NCBI RefSeq assembly: GCF_041146395.1
Contig: NC_090989.1
Coordinates: 284,052,343 to 284,116,342 of the forward strand
Direction of reading: 5' to 3'
From: Eulemur rufifrons
Taxonomy: Eukaryota > Chordata > Mammalia > Primates > Lemuridae
Length of the DNA: 64,000 bases
Notes under the pieces: model-generated
The model's database searches: none
What the model was told of the DNA's origin: nothing
What the model saw: only the letters and a program-made list of their open reading frames with translations
Made by a program: the position numbers and the translations under genes
Part shown: positions 43,831 to 55,775 of the stretch, piece by piece
How the letters are laid out: the number at the start of each line of letters is the position of its first letter
How positions within the stretch are numbered: the first letter of the stretch is position 1

Positions 43831-44444
43831 CAGCCGCCCGCCGCCCGCCCGGCTCACGGCTCTGGGGACTCTGCTCTCTAAGGCCCCACTCGCTGCTGTG
43901 AGCAAGAGCCCGGGAGCAATCTGGGCCGGCCCTGGGGACAGCGGGGTGCCTGGCCCTTGCCAGTCGGGCTCTCGGTCCCCAAGGCAGCAGCTGGAGACTC
44001 TGTTCGGGGCCCCTCACAGCCTGGGCCTTAACCAGAGGGGAACAGAGTCTCCTGTCCCCGCTGCTCCGGCCCTATTTCTGGGAGCGGCGGAGCGGGGTGC
44101 CCGGGCAGCGGGGCTGTCTTGCCAAATCTAGGTACAAGGTAATAATGATAATGGGGGCCAGTCTCGCAACGGTCCCCTAAACAGCCTGCTGAGGCGGGAG
44201 GTGGCTCTGAGTCACTTCTGTGCTGGTTCCTGGTCCCCAGCCCCGAACGCCTCATTCCGCCACAGACCCAGAGTCAGACCCAGCAGCCCGGGGTGGCGAG
44301 GGGCCGGCCTGCTGGCCTCTGTCCGAGCCCCACTGTCCCACCTCAGGTGAGCCCAGCTGGCCCTTTAAGAAGCCAGGGGCTATCGCTGGCCCGGGCAGGA
44401 GCCGGGCACGTTCCGGATCCTTCTGGAAGGCTGAGCTGGAGAGG

Positions 44445-44550
44445 AGACAAAATGTTCTCGCACAGCTCGGTAAACAAGCCTAAAGTGTTTTGAAAGCTTC
44501 TGCCGATATAAAGGCCTGTACAATAAATGCAAGAATTGCAAAACGAGGCT
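44445..44550. promoter_or_regulatory. Candidate conserved non-coding element, 44445-44550
   Basis: Unique block: 'gctcggtaaacaagcctaaa' (FOX-type GTAAACAAG), 'gtgttttgaaagcttctgcc' 'gatataaaggcctgtacaat' 'aaatgcaagaattgcaaaac'. Confidence 0.4.
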
Positions 44551-44659
44551 CCCAGCTGCCAGGGAGGGGGTGGCAGGCCGGCGGGGCACGCGGCTGCCCA
44601 CTGCCCGGCTCTGGGCGGAGCTGCAGCGGTGCGTGCGCCCATGAGCTGTGCATGGACAG

Positions 44660-44695
44660 ACTGCGTGTGCGTGTGTGTGCACACGTGCGCCATGG
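44660..44695. repeat. TG/CG microsatellite
   Basis: 'ctgcgtgtgcgtgtgtgtgc' 'acacgtgcgc': alternating purine-pyrimidine. Confidence 0.7.
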
Positions 44696-45029
44696 GAGTG
44701 CCCCAGGCCTGCTTGTGTGACCACAGCGGGTGTCTGGGCAGACACAGGGCTCTCACGTGTGGATACAGCAGCCCCCCTCCTCGCCAGCTCTTCCCGGAGG
44801 GCTGCCAGGCTCCCCCGGGTGGGGAGGGGGCCGGAGCCGGCTCCCCAGAGGGCGGATTAAGGGTCAGCGGAGCGTGAGGACCTCTCTGCAGAGCCAGGGA
44901 GCGGTGGGCGCCAGGCGAGCGCACATTTCAGGCCAGAACCTTGTCACAGGGCTGGCCTCCTAGCGCACCCAGGACGGTGTTAAACCAGCACAGATGCCAA
45001 GGCCTGCACTAGGGACGGAGGCCACACCC

Positions 45030-45120
45030 CGCTGTCGACCCCGGGCACATCATTAAACCCTCTGAGGCTGTTTCGTCATCTGCAAGGTGGGCAGAGCACG
45101 TGTCCCTCCCAGAGGCCCTG
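45030..45120 (+). repeat. MIR fragment
   Basis: 'gggcacatcattaaaccctc' 'tgaggctgtttcgtcatctg' 'caaggtgggc' follows MIR. Confidence 0.6.
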
Positions 45121-45489
45121 TGGCCGGGCAGCGTGGGCCATCGCTGAGGAGCCTGGCTGGGTCTGGGGCCTGTTCGCAACCTCGTGGGGGACGATCGGTA
45201 CACCCCGCCAAGGAGGCCGAGAGCTGCGGGGGGCGGCTGTCAGTGCCTCTCGAGTCCCCTGGCCCCCGCCCAGCACGTGAGCCCCCCGGTGCAGTGACCT
45301 GGAGGGGCAAATGCCACACAGACCCAGCCCTGGCCCAGGACCTGCCTGGGCAGTCGGGCAGTGCTGAGCTGAGGGGACAGACCGTGGGACCACAGCAGGC
45401 CACCAGGCTCACCCCGGGGGTGGGGAGGACAGGAAGGATCCCAGAGAAAGAGGCGGGAAGGTGGGGAAGGCTGGCCGACCAGAACTGGG

Positions 45490-45550
45490 ACTGAAGCTGC
45501 ACCAGGCACACAGTGGGTGCTCAATTAATGCTCACCGGCTGCCTGAGTGA
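45490..45550 (+). repeat. MIR/L2 3' end
   Basis: 'gcaccaggcacacagtgggt' 'gctcaattaatgctcaccgg' is the usual 'gcctggcacatagtaggtgctcaata' end. Confidence 0.55.
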
Positions 45551-47638
45551 ACCCCGTGAGAAGGAGAAGACCGAACCCAGAAGAGGTGCCCCCAAAGGCA
45601 CAGGTGGGAAGCGGCAGGGCGGGGTGTCCCGTATTGCCCGACCCCAGCTAGGCCTCTGCCCCGTGCCTGGGCCGGACGCGAATCTGGCAGGGCAGGGCCC
45701 TGTCCCCCAACAGCCTGTTGCCGCCCACGTGCTGCAGACATGTCCCCGGAGTCCCGAGCTCATAACCAATGTCGATTGTGTCCTCGGATTTGGTGGGAAG
45801 CCAGGCAGCACGGAACGGCCAATTCCCTGGATTCCAGCCCGGACCGTCAGGGACGGCCCCCAGGAGGCCACGGAGCATCCCGCTTGCTGGCCACAGCGGG
45901 AGGCAGCCCGGCCAGGCGCCCGCTTGGGAAGTGGGTGTCGGGGAGCTCGCCGCAGGGCCAGCCAATGCCAGGGCTGCCAGGCCATCCACCCCTCAGGCTC
46001 CCAGGGCCCGGGGGGAGGACGGGGGGCTCCCCGGTAGGGCGGAGCCTCTGGCCACCTGTGAGCCAGCACCACTCGGACACACAGGCCAGATGGATCCACC
46101 CTCCAATGCACCAGTGAGAGGGAGACACGGCCGCTGGGGTGCCGGCAGCACCACCCACGCAGAGCAGCAGAAGTCCTGGGGCGGGGGTGGGGGTACGTGC
46201 CCTGCGCTGCCCACGCCCCAGCCCTGGGCCGACTGCGAGTGACAAGAATGCAGCCAGGACGCCGTGTCATGGGTCTGGCGCTAGTCTTGGCCTGAGGGGT
46301 CTGCTGATGCCGGATCCCAACTTTGCCAGGAAAGTGACAAAGGCCCCAAAGCATCATCCCAGCCAGAGGTCAGGTGCAGGCACAGGGCGAGGGAGTGACC
46401 TGGCCATGCCACCACAACAGCGGTGGGGCCCAGTCTCCCCATAGCCGGGGCGTGGTCCCCTCCCCAGGCCACGGTGCCCACACAGCACCTTGGACCTACT
46501 GTCGCTGTTCTGGGTGCCACAGGCCCCAGGCCAGGCGTGCACTGCCCACTTCCCTGTAACCTGGGGGCCGACCCACGACGCCAGGTGAGGTCACCTAGAA
46601 GTGTCCAATGTCACACGGTTCATGGAGGGACAGGGCTTTGAACACAGGGGCTGCTCCTGTACCCAAGGGCTAAATCTCAGGGTCACAAAGACTCAGCCAC
46701 TAACCTCCCCCTCCCAAAAAGGGGAGAAAGGAGGAAGGGGCACAGAGCCCCCAGCAGGGAGCGGCGGGGGGGAGGAAGGGGCGGCCATGGGAGCCTGGGG
46801 GAGGCTGTGGCCGAGGGAAGGCAGAGAGAGCCACGGGCCGCCCGCAGGAGGGCGTGGGGTGGGACAGTGCAGGCCGCAGCTCCATCCTGGCTGGGTGGCC
46901 CCAGCCCCCCCTCCCCACACCCTTGAAAGGAGGAGTCCAGGCGGGAACAGGCTCAGGCCCGGCGGCCTGGGTGTCCAGGGCGGAGCAGGGTGACCCTTTG
47001 CAGAGCAGAGGGAGCTGGGCCCGCACCTGCACCCGGCAGTGACAATGACGGCAGACATGGGAGGGACCTCTGTGGCTGGTGTCCCTCTGCCCCCACCCCA
47101 CGACCACACAATCGCCCTGCGGGGGGGCGGGGGCAGGAGCACCTGCGGGGGGGTGGGGAGGGGGCCTTCCAAGCTAGGGGCCCCATGGGGTCAGAGCCCC
47201 GGTGCAGACTCCAGTGACCCCTGCTCTGCCCTAAAGCCCAGCAGAGCCCTGCCTGGCGCAGTGTGGGGCCGCGGGGGCAGGGAGGGCTCAGACGCCAGGG
47301 CCTGCGGAAATGAAAGCTGAGGGGCTCATGGGTCCCTGAGGAAATCTCGCTGAGCAAAGACCCCCCCAGGGGGCTACTGAAGGAAAAGAGAGGGAAATGA
47401 GACTGCTGAGCTGGGAGGGGTGGGAAGGGGACAACTGAACGGCCCTCTGGGGACCTGGCCGCATCCCAAAGACAGAGCAGTCAGTGGGGGGGGGGGGGGC
47501 ACCGAGGCGGACAGGAAACAGGAGAGGAGGGAACGGCAGGGGTGGGGTGGGAGGGCTTGGTCCACCCCCTCCAGCCCATCCAGGAACCAGGCCTGGGAGG
47601 GGCTCCAGTGACCTGGAGGAGAGGCGGGGCTGCCTGGG
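45551..47638. other. Intergenic, no recognisable gene
   Basis: About 2.1 kb of GC-rich DNA; only a 14-base G run (47486-47499) and C/G-rich low complexity stand out. Confidence 0.5.
47486..47499. repeat. G14 homopolymer
   Basis: Fourteen consecutive G; a likely site of length error in sequencing and a G-quadruplex-prone run. Confidence 0.85.
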
Positions 47639-47639
47639 G

Positions 47640-47745
47640 TGAGGGCCATAGCCCTGTGCCTCAGTGTCCCGCTCTGTAAAATGGGTACACTTGCAGCACT
47701 GATCCCGCAGGGCTGCCGTGAGAATCAGCGAGGACAGCAGCACCG
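47640..47745 (+). repeat. MIR
   Basis: 'gccctgtgcctcagtgtccc' 'gctctgtaaaatgggtacac' then 'gggctgccgtgagaatcagc' in MIR order. Confidence 0.75.
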
Positions 47746-49841
47746 GCCCAGCCTCGTGCCCTCCCGACACGGCTCAAGCCCCGCAGCTGGAGGCAGGCGC
47801 AGGTCAGCGCCACCCGAAGGGGGTCTCCGCAGGGCCCTGCCCAACTGGGGTCCCAGGGTCATGTACGTTTGAGGACCCAGTGTGCTCAGCAGGCCTGGCG
47901 GGGGGCCGGGCTGGGTAAAGGCTCCAGAAGCCCCTCAGGGAGGCCACGGAGTGGCCAGAACCAGGGTTCCTGAGACCGCTCTGACCCGGGCTGGTGGTCC
48001 CGCAGCTGGCGATGGGAGCCCTGGGGGCCACCAAGCGTCCCCCGCTCTGGAGCCGAGCGTCAGGGTGCCACCGGGCCTTGAGCTGGTGTGGTTCCACGCA
48101 GCAGGGCCACATCACCGTCACGCTGTCACCTCAGCTAAGAGGCGGAAGGTTCAGCAGCAGGGGACACGACTCTCGGGAGGCCACGGAAAAGGCCATGTCC
48201 CCACCCCACCCACCTCTGCTGGGCCTTTTTCATGGGGTGCAGTGGGCGTTTCAGGGCTCAGGGTTGCCCTGTCTCCCCCACCCCCAGCCTGTCACACATT
48301 CCCTGAGGGTGCTGGCATCACCCCACTGCCTGACAGCACCCAGGCTCCCGTGCTGGGGCAGCAGTTCTCAGCCACCATCCGCGGCTTCGTCACCTGCTGC
48401 CGACCTCCCTTTCCCAACTCAGCTCCCCAAATTGAGGTCGCACCTCCTCTTCCCAGACTCTCGAGGGACCCCAGGACGTCCAGCTTCGCCACAAGGCACC
48501 TCCCAGTCTGCCCCCAATCGGATGACTCGCCCAGTCCCAGCCCCCCACTCTGTGTCCAGGGTGGTCTTGGTGAGTCCCTGGACACACATCACTGTTTTCA
48601 CGGGGCCCCCACAGTCACCCTGTAGCCAAGAAGGACCCCGGACTTGGGGGCAGCCGGGGTTAACCTCCTGGCCCAACTCACTGTGTGACCTCCACCCTCC
48701 CTCATCTGTCGCCCTGCTCAGGACCAAGGCCCGCGGGGACAGTGACCGGGCCAGGCCCTCAGCCAGCTGCTGGCAGGGCTGGGTTGAAATCCCAGGGTCT
48801 GGACTTCAGGCGGAGAGTGGGGGGTGGGGGGAAGCATTCCGGGGTGGGGGACTCCAGTTGTCTGGCAAGGGCAGAGAGGGGCCTGGGAGTGGATCCCACG
48901 GCCCTGTCACCAGGCAAGCGGGAGGTCACGGCCCCGCATACCAGGCTAATTGGGGTCTGGCAGAGCACACTCCCAGAGAGCAGGCCCGGCTCTCCCACCC
49001 TGTGCACTGACCCCACCCCAACACACACCCCAAATCCACGCTGACCCAGCCCCGTCCCACCTGGGCTGTCCCAGGAGGCCTCAGACCAGGCTCTTGCCCA
49101 GCCCAGAGGCACCAGGGCTGCTGGGAGCTGCAGGCCTGGGCACGTCCCCCTGACCACTGCGGCCAGGGCATGGCAGGGAACCAGCCAGCAGACGTGCACG
49201 CTCCCGGGGCCTGGAAGGGATGAGGACGGCCACATAAACAGCGGCAGGGACTGCGTCTGCACTGATCCAAACACTGGATGTGGAAACCAAGCTCCCAGCA
49301 CACAGCGCCTCCCCGCAGGAATTGCCCAATGGGTCTGTTGCAACGGTTTTGACTTCGGGCGCCAGCCTCCAGATGCTGCCGGGGCCAGGCGCCCCCATTC
49401 CCGGCCACCCTGGAGCTCCCAGGGCTTGGGGAGTGATGGCCTCTGAGCCCCTGCAGGCCCCTCTGGGTTACGGGACAGATGGAGCCTCAGACGCAGGACT
49501 GGCTCGGGCCAGACCATTCCCCACTCCCAGAACGGTCCCCAGGTATCACCCGCTTGCCCCCAGGAGGCAGGGAGACTCCCGCCCATGCTGGCGTTGGAAG
49601 GCTCCCCCACCCTCCCCGCCTACTGGCGGCCCCGGGGGAGCGACTCAGTCTCCAACCTGCCCCCACAGATGCAGCCTCAGCCTCTGGGGTGCCCTGAGCC
49701 CGTGCTCCCGGCCAGGCTTCCGGTGTCCCGGCCTCTCCCCCATCACACCCCACCCCGACCTGCTCTGGGGCAAAAGGCAGAACCAGCCTGATGCCTTTCA
49801 CTGCCGTTCCCCAGACCTCTCCTTTCATCTACACAATCTGA
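47746..49841. other. Intergenic; one weak MIR trace
   Basis: GC-rich. 'aactcactgtgtgacctcca' near 48676 is a MIR scrap. The long open frame on the plus strand here has no protein-like composition and is regarded as chance. Confidence 0.5.
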
Positions 49842-49865
49842 TTTTTTTTTTTTTTTTTTTTTTTT
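49842..49865 (-). repeat. T24 homopolymer
   Basis: Twenty-four consecutive T. It may be the A-tail of a minus-strand retroposon, but the following 'ggttgagccaccattttact' is not a SINE I recognise. Confidence 0.8.
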
Positions 49866-50795
49866 GGTTGAGCCACCATTTTACTTTACGAAGTGGCCAG
49901 TGGGACACGACCTCCTCTCATCTCCTGGTCCCCCTGAAGCAAGTGTCGTCACCCCGTTTTCCAGGTCAGGGAGCTGACAGCACCACACCCGCAGGTGTGG
50001 GTCACCCCTTTCAGCACCGTCCTCCCTGGCCTGAGCGAGAGCCCCGCCCACAGCCCTGGCCCGGCACAGGCAGACCCCCCTCCCCGGGGCAGGGCACGGC
50101 CAGACGGAGCCCCTGCGGCCTGAGCCTGCCTGGGCCCCTTCGGGAGGGGGTCTCTTTCGAAGAGATGGTTCTGCAAGGACCCAGGAGAGCTGTCTGTGTA
50201 GCGATGCCTCCCTCCCCGCAGTCCTTCAGCCGGGGGGCAACCTCGGAGGAGCGCCCCACCCCTCCTAAGGGACCCCCAGGTCTCCACTCACTCCCCTGGT
50301 GAGGGGAACACCAGCCAGGCTGTCCCCCAGGCCTTATACCTCAGAACCGAGCCCCCGCCTGACATGGGGGGGCAGAAACGCCCAGGGCTGCTCTCCAGGA
50401 AGGGTTCAGCTGCCCTGGAGGGTGGGTGCCCTGGGTGCCCTGGCTGTAGACAGGACGGGCAGCTGCTCCTCGTGCACGGTCTCCCCGGCCCTGCACCCTC
50501 AGATGAGCAGCCCAGACTCTTCCACACACACGCGCCCCTCCCAGGAGGGTTCGGGTCCTCACGCTCGCTTGGGCCACAGCGTGGCTGACGTGCGTCCTAG
50601 CGTGTGCTGGGTGGGCAGTGCTGGTCTCTGCCCCCCTCAATCCTCCTATTGTGGAACCCCAACCCAGAGCCAGAGCCCGCAGGAAGGCTCGCAGGCGAGC
50701 CCACCAGAGAGCCCTGCCGTCCGCTCCAGCCAAGCTCAGGGGCCTGCCTGAGGCACCGACGGCCCGTCCACCCCGGACCCAGACTGCACGGAGCA
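49866..50795. other. Intergenic, no recognisable feature
   Basis: GC-rich; nothing assigned. Confidence 0.5.
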
Positions 50796-51110
50796 ACGTG
50801 GCTAGTTAAAAGTTTTATTGATTGAACACAATTGAGTGTAAGTAGTAAAAGTTCTCCTGATGTAACCTACTTTTTCTTAATGGGTAATCTCAGACACTCA
50901 AGTTTGTATGTTAAAGGAGGTTTAGGACAATTTAATAGCTCATAAAATTTTATAGTCCCAGTTGAAATCAGAGTGATAACTCAGGCCTGCACAGCTATAG
51001 TTTGCTAAATGTCTCTCATCTATTTTTTCTCCTGTTTATTGGAAAGTTAACATCTGCTCTGCTATTGGGCGGTGGGGGGAAGAAAGAAAATGATCTATTT
51101 TTCCAGAGGA
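50796..51110. other. AT-rich unique block, 50796-51110
   Basis: Sharp drop to AT-rich sequence: 'agttttattgattgaacaca', 'tgtatgttaaaggaggttta', 'gctcataaaattttatagtc', 'tttattggaaagttaacatc'. No repeat recognised. The minus strand carries an AATAAA at about 50812-50821, so a poly(A) site of an unannotated minus-strand transcript is possible; an enhancer is equally possible. Confidence 0.35.
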
Positions 51111-51324
51111 GAGGTAAGAGGTTCGGGCTCCCCTGGCAGCATCCTCTTCTCCAAACACATGACTTTCCTTACGTCGGAAGGAGGCTCAGTACACCGGGGC
51201 TGACCTGTGGTTCGCCGCACCCCACGCAGGCACCGCACCCCACGGCAGCTGCCAAGAGAGGAGCATCTACCCAGGCCAGGCCCTGTCTTGGGATCAGCTC
51301 AAATCTGTCAGAGCTCGCAACCAG

Positions 51325-51480
51325 GAAATTTATAAAGCACCTACTGTGTGCACGATCGGAACAGGGGGGACAAAGAACGAGGACACAAGTTCTCACCCTC
51401 AGAAGCTAAAATTGTGCCCGAGCTCTGCACCCAGGCACACGGGTCAGAGGGCGCTGGGAAGAGTGGCCCTTTCCAAGGCT
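51325..51480 (+). repeat. L2-associated repeat segment F
   Basis: 'aatttataaagcacctactg' 'tgtgcacgatcgg', then 'acaagttctcaccctcagaa': the L2 3'-end antisense opening. Confidence 0.55.
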
Positions 51481-51569
51481 CCTGGGAGGGAGCAAGTTGG
51501 GTCAGGGCTCCAGAGATGGGCAAGCTGTAGAGTTGGCGGAAGGGACAGAGAGCCCCGTGTCCTGGCCGC

Positions 51570-51720
51570 ACCACTGACCAGCGTGACACCTGCCTCAGGG
51601 ACCCTCAGTGTCCTGGTCTTTCCAGTGGGAATCACGTCAGCACTGACATCTCAGGGTCGGCGTAGGGGTAAAATACAGTGCGGAAAGGTGGCTGGTAGCT
51701 GGTGCTCGAGACGTGTTACC
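51570..51720 (+). repeat. MIR
   Basis: 'cactgaccagcgtgacacct', 'ctcagtgtcctggtctttcc' 'agtgggaatcacg', 'ggggtaaaatacagtg': diverged but in MIR order. Confidence 0.6.
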
Positions 51721-51839
51721 AAAGAGAGACATGGAGGAAAAGGGTGTGGTGGTTTCTGAGAAAGTTGGACATAGAATGTCCTTGTCACCCAGCACTGCCA
51801 GCCCTAAGGATACGGTGTGCCCAGAAAGACTGAAAACTA

Positions 51840-52325
51840 GCACCCAAATCCACGCACACGAGGCCCGCGGCAGTGATCGAAAGGTGGACACAGCCCAAAG
51901 CTCCGTCACTCAGCACATGGATGAGCAGCACTCGGCCCGCCGTGCACTGGGTGTCACTCGGCCACAGAAAGGACGAGGCGCTGACACACGCTACGGCGTG
52001 GTGAACCTCGGAAATGCCACGCTCGGTGACAGAAGCCAGGCACAGAAGGCCACGTCATAGGATTCCACTTACATGAAATTACCAGAATAGGCAAATACTT
52101 AGAAACAGAGAGCAGACTGGGGGTCTGCAGGGGCCGGAGAGGGGACAGAGGAGTGGCTGCTGACGGGGACAGGGTCTCCTGGGGAGGTGACAGTGGTCCG
52201 GAACTCGACAGAGCTGGTGGCTGTACAACACTGGGAGTGCACGACATGCCACTGAATCGTACACTTTAACATGGATCAATTTTTACTGTGTGAATTTAAC
52301 TTAAATAAAAACAATTTTTTTAACG
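51840..52325 (+). mobile_element. L1M 3' end, with A-rich tail
   Basis: Old L1 3' UTR in order: 'cacatggatgagcagcactc', 'gaacctcggaaatgccacgc', 'gacagaagccaggcacagaa', 'aggattccacttacatgaaa' 'ttaccagaataggcaaatac', 'ctgaatcgtacactttaaca', 'gaatttaacttaaataaaaa'. It ends at an A-rich tail near 52310. The polymerase-coding part is absent (5'-truncated). Confidence 0.8.
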
Positions 52326-53395
52326 AAGGAAATTCACACAGACACGCGTGATACGTGAAATCCCCCTCGGGGCCAGGCCCCCACGCTGCGCAGCCCCAGC
52401 CGCGGCTCTCCCTCCGACACTGGCAGCTTGTGCCCAGCAGACGTGGCCGGAGGGACAGTGGCAGCAGGTTGGCACACCCACGAAGTGCGACGGAGAGGCC
52501 TGCCTCCCGGGGCCAAGGGAGGGCTAAAGTACCTTGGAGACCACTGACGGACGGGGTGTCACACACAGCTAAGGGCAGCTGCAAGGACCCTCGGGCGCGC
52601 TGGCTGAGGGTGCCAGAGAGCGCCTGCCACGTGCTCCAACCCACGGGAGAGAGGAGCGACCCCACCTGCCCAGCCCCCCGGGGGGCCCGGTCCTCACCCT
52701 GCTTCCCTCAGCTGCGCCCCCTCTCCTGACACCCCGTCCTAATTCCTGCCCCAGGCGTTGAGTTGGTGGCGCATGGTGCCCGGCTACCTGCCCAGGAACA
52801 CGCCCGCCATGGCCCAGCCACACGTGGCCACCAGTGAGGTGGATCCTGGGCTCCTTCCTCTCGGCCCCTCGTGTCCCCAGAGTCCCCACAGACCAGCCCC
52901 TCCCCAGCCTGGCCTCCTGGGCTTTTGGCCACCACAGGAAAGGGATACAAAGAGGCCATGTGGACCTCTGTGTCTTGCTACGAGGAGCGTCCATGCGTGG
53001 TGAGGTGACACTGTCACCAGACTCCAGGGGCCCAGGCACAAGAGGCAGGAAGCCCGCGCAGGCACCGCTGCCACAGGGCTGCCGGGACCTTGTGGGAGTC
53101 CAGGCTCGGGAGCCGAGACACGATGGGCTCGCCCGCCACACCTGTCCCGGCCCAGGCTGGCAGAAGCCGGCAGGACTGGGAACCTCACCTGAAGGAGGTG
53201 AGAGAAATATGCAAATCTTCAGATTCCCCTCGGGGTGCAGCTAGCCCTGAAAGGCAGAGACATAGCCTTTCAGAAAAGTTCATGCGACCCCTTCCTATCG
53301 TAAGGATTCCTACGAACAGAGCAAGGGCAGTTTGCAGAGCGCCTGCCTTTCCTTGGGGTGGGCCGGCCACTTCTCCAAGGGGCAGATTTGGGGGA
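52326..53395. other. Intergenic, no recognisable feature
   Basis: GC-rich. 'gagagaaatatgcaaatctt' (53200-53219) contains an octamer (ATGCAAAT) in a short AT-rich patch, 53195-53300. Confidence 0.45.
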
Positions 53396-53399
53396 GGGT

Positions 53400-53570
53400 T
53401 TTTTGTGGGATTTTAAATTGTTTTAAAAACATTATTTTTCTTAGAGCTGTTTCAGGTTCACAGCAAAATTAGGAGGAAGACACAGAGATGTCCCACATGA
53501 CACAAGCGGCAGGTTCTCTCGGGTTCCTGAGGCCCTGGGCAGGACCTGGCGCTGAGGGACAGGGACGGTG
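53400..53570 (-). repeat. L1M 3'-end fragment
   Basis: 'ttttcttagagctgtttcag' 'gttcacagcaaaattaggag' 'gaagacacagagatgtccca' is the antisense old-L1 wording 'tagagcagttttaggttcac...gagttccca'. Confidence 0.7.
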
Positions 53571-53954
53571 CGGTGGCCAGCGGCTGGCCCCGCACTCCGC
53601 GCTCATGTGTAGCTTGAACAAAGGACAAACTCCCCCGTCACAAGCCTGTGTTGTTGGGACACAGCAGGGCTCTGCCTGCCCCACCCCCAGGCCCCCGCCC
53701 CTCCTCCGCGCGGAGAGCTCCCCCATCAGACGCCCCCCACCTCCGTGGCCCCCCAAAGCCTAGTGGCATCTAGTACGCTGTTGTTTGACGTGCTCCGCTG
53801 ATTCCTGCCTCTCCCATCACAGCGTGGCCCCCGTGGCCTGGCTTCCTGCTGCCGCGGCCCCCACCCCCACCCCGCGCACAGAGCCCCGGACCCCCGAGCG
53901 TAGGTGCGGGATACTCCTGGGTGTTGGGACAGAAGATGCTCTTTCATCCCTCAC

Positions 53955-54012
53955 CTGAGTGCGAGTCCTGGCCCTGTCCCTGGGCTGTTTTGTGACCTTG
54001 TGCCAATCCCCC
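53955..54012 (+). repeat. MIR fragment
   Basis: 'gtcctggccctgtccctggg' 'ctgttttgtgaccttgtgcc' is a short MIR piece. Confidence 0.5.
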
Positions 54013-54294
54013 GACCCCCGACGGCGAGGGCCACGCTGGCATTCGCAGACGAGCGCTGTCTGCCACGGAGCCCAGGGAGGAAACCGCTTCGTAGGGGGTC
54101 TCGACACCCGCCCCGCCCCCAGAGAGAGGGGCCGTGGGCGCTGCTGTTATTTCGGTCCCGGGGCCCTCGGGAGAGGCCGGGTACGTGGACACAGGTGCAT
54201 TGTGGGAGCCGAAACAATCGGATTGCAGGCGAGCGCGAGGGCAGCGGGGGGTGACCGAATGTCAGAGGAAGCCGGTCCCACGTCAGCCGTTTCG

Positions 54295-54400
54295 CGCTTC
54301 TCTCTCCTGTTCGTGTTTTCTAAGAGATCCCCGAAATAAAAGAGTTCTATTATTTTATGACTCGGAGGTATCCGTCATGGTTATAACGTGTTACAGCCAC
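54295..54400. promoter_or_regulatory. Candidate conserved non-coding element, 54295-54400
   Basis: 'aataaaagagttctattatt' 'ttatgactcggaggtatccg' 'tcatggttataacgtgttac': unique with retained CpGs. Confidence 0.33.
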
Positions 54401-54639
54401 GGAATGACACACAGGGAGCGGCCACCACACGCCGCAGAACCCTCCTCCGCTGCACAGAAAGCCTCGCTCTGAGCGGTGGGCTTGGCCACGCCGTCCCGGC
54501 CATGGGGCCGGGGGCCAGCTGAGTCCACGCGCCACCCCCTGCTCTGGCCCCCTGCCTTTCGAAAGCCCTTTCCGGACTGCGGGTGTTCGCACGAGACGCT
54601 CTCCCATCACGGCCGGGCCCCGCACACTCCTCATCTCCA

Positions 54640-54730
54640 AGCCTGTTACTACAGATGCAAAATGAAAAATGAGCCAATAACCCAGAAAATCCGAGCGACT
54701 CGGTGCAAAATGCAATAACCGTGGTGAGGG
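54640..54730. promoter_or_regulatory. Candidate conserved non-coding element, 54640-54730
   Basis: 'tgcaaaatgaaaaatgagcc' 'aataacccagaaaatccgag' 'cgactcggtgcaaaatgcaa'. 'aatgagccaataa' holds a CCAAT box. Confidence 0.35.
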
Positions 54731-54854
54731 ACCAGGCGGCGGTTCCAGCCAGACAGATTAAGCGGCGTCACCGGCTCTGGGTGTTGACAAAAGGGCACAG
54801 AAAGGTCTCGCCCTGCAGGGGAGAGAGGGGCTCGGGCAGAAGACGTCGCTCCTC

Positions 54855-54950
54855 TGCTCCGTGGCTTCCAGGCCTGTCAAATGGGGCCCCGGGGGCCCTG
54901 ACCACCGGGGGCTGCCCTGAGGCTCTGTGAGAACATGCCAGGGAAGTTCT
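54855..54950 (+). repeat. MIR trace
   Basis: 'cttccaggcctgtcaaatgg' 'ggcc' and 'gggctgccctgaggctctgt' 'gagaacatgcc' fit the MIR core and 3' half. Confidence 0.45.
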
Positions 54951-55174
54951 GGAACAAGGTGAAGAGTGTAAAAATGACAGTGTGCGCCCTGTCTGTGACA
55001 TAGGCATAATCCTGGGACCATCGCACGCCCGTCTTCGCAGAGGGAACAGCACAGGTGTGAAGACAGGTGGGAAGGAGCACACTCGTCAGGTGACAATTTC
55101 TCCCTGCGCACTGAAGCGCCTGGCGCCATGACAGACGCCGGGTCCGCAGGCTCCGCGAAGGTGCAGGGCTCTGA

Positions 55175-55280
55175 TCCCGGCTGAACAGCGGAGTCCCCCG
55201 GGGAGATTCTAAGACAGTCCTGAGAGGCCCCACCCCAGAGACCTGGATTTTACTGGGGGGTGTGGCCAGGGCAGGGGACA
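55175..55280 (+). mobile_element. MER5-type hAT (Charlie) MITE fragment
   Basis: 'ggagtcccccggggagattc' 'taagacagtcctgagaggcc' 'ccaccccagagacctggatt' 'ttactggggggtgtggcc' matches MER5A wording ('cctgggaagcttgttaaaa...ggccccaccccagagattctgatt'). Terminal repeats are not preserved. Confidence 0.6.
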
Positions 55281-55664
55281 GTTAGAACCGGCCCGGTGAG
55301 TCCAGCAGGGCTGACAGCTCCAGCCTGGACTGCCTGACACCTACGCCCCTCAGGCCACCCGCAAGCCGGCTCCCACCTCTGTGCGCTGGACGGGGCTGAG
55401 GCCGCAGACCACCCGGTGGGCCAGAGACACCAGCACAGCACAGCCGCGTCTCGGCTCTACCGGAGCCGTGCGGCCGCCTGTGGGGAGCTGTCGGCCACTC
55501 AGACGTGACCGAGTAGCTGCACGTGAGGCCAAGTTCACACCACGCGGAGCAGAGGAAGCCTCTGCCACAGAGACAGCCCTCGGAGCCGAGTGTCCGGTGG
55601 GGCCCTGCCTGGCCCCGTGGAGCCCGGGGCAGAAGGCAAAGTTGGGAGCACTGACCCTCTCCGT

Positions 55665-55775
55665 GTAAACCTGGGGCTTTCCGTCACCATGGATGTGTTG
55701 CATTGATTTTGCATTAGCTTCGATTCGTAAAAACACTGCATTAAAAACATAATTTTTCTTGACTTCGGAGTTTTT
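55665..55775. promoter_or_regulatory. Candidate conserved non-coding element, 55665-55775
   Basis: 'ttgcattgattttgcattag' 'cttcgattcgtaaaaacact' 'gcattaaaaacataattttt': unique AT-rich block with repeated 'gcatt' units. Confidence 0.38.

Noticed and set aside
47994..50302. Two plus-strand frames of about 340 codons
   Set aside because: No protein-like composition or domain; one crosses a T24 homopolymer (poly-Phe). Chance frames.
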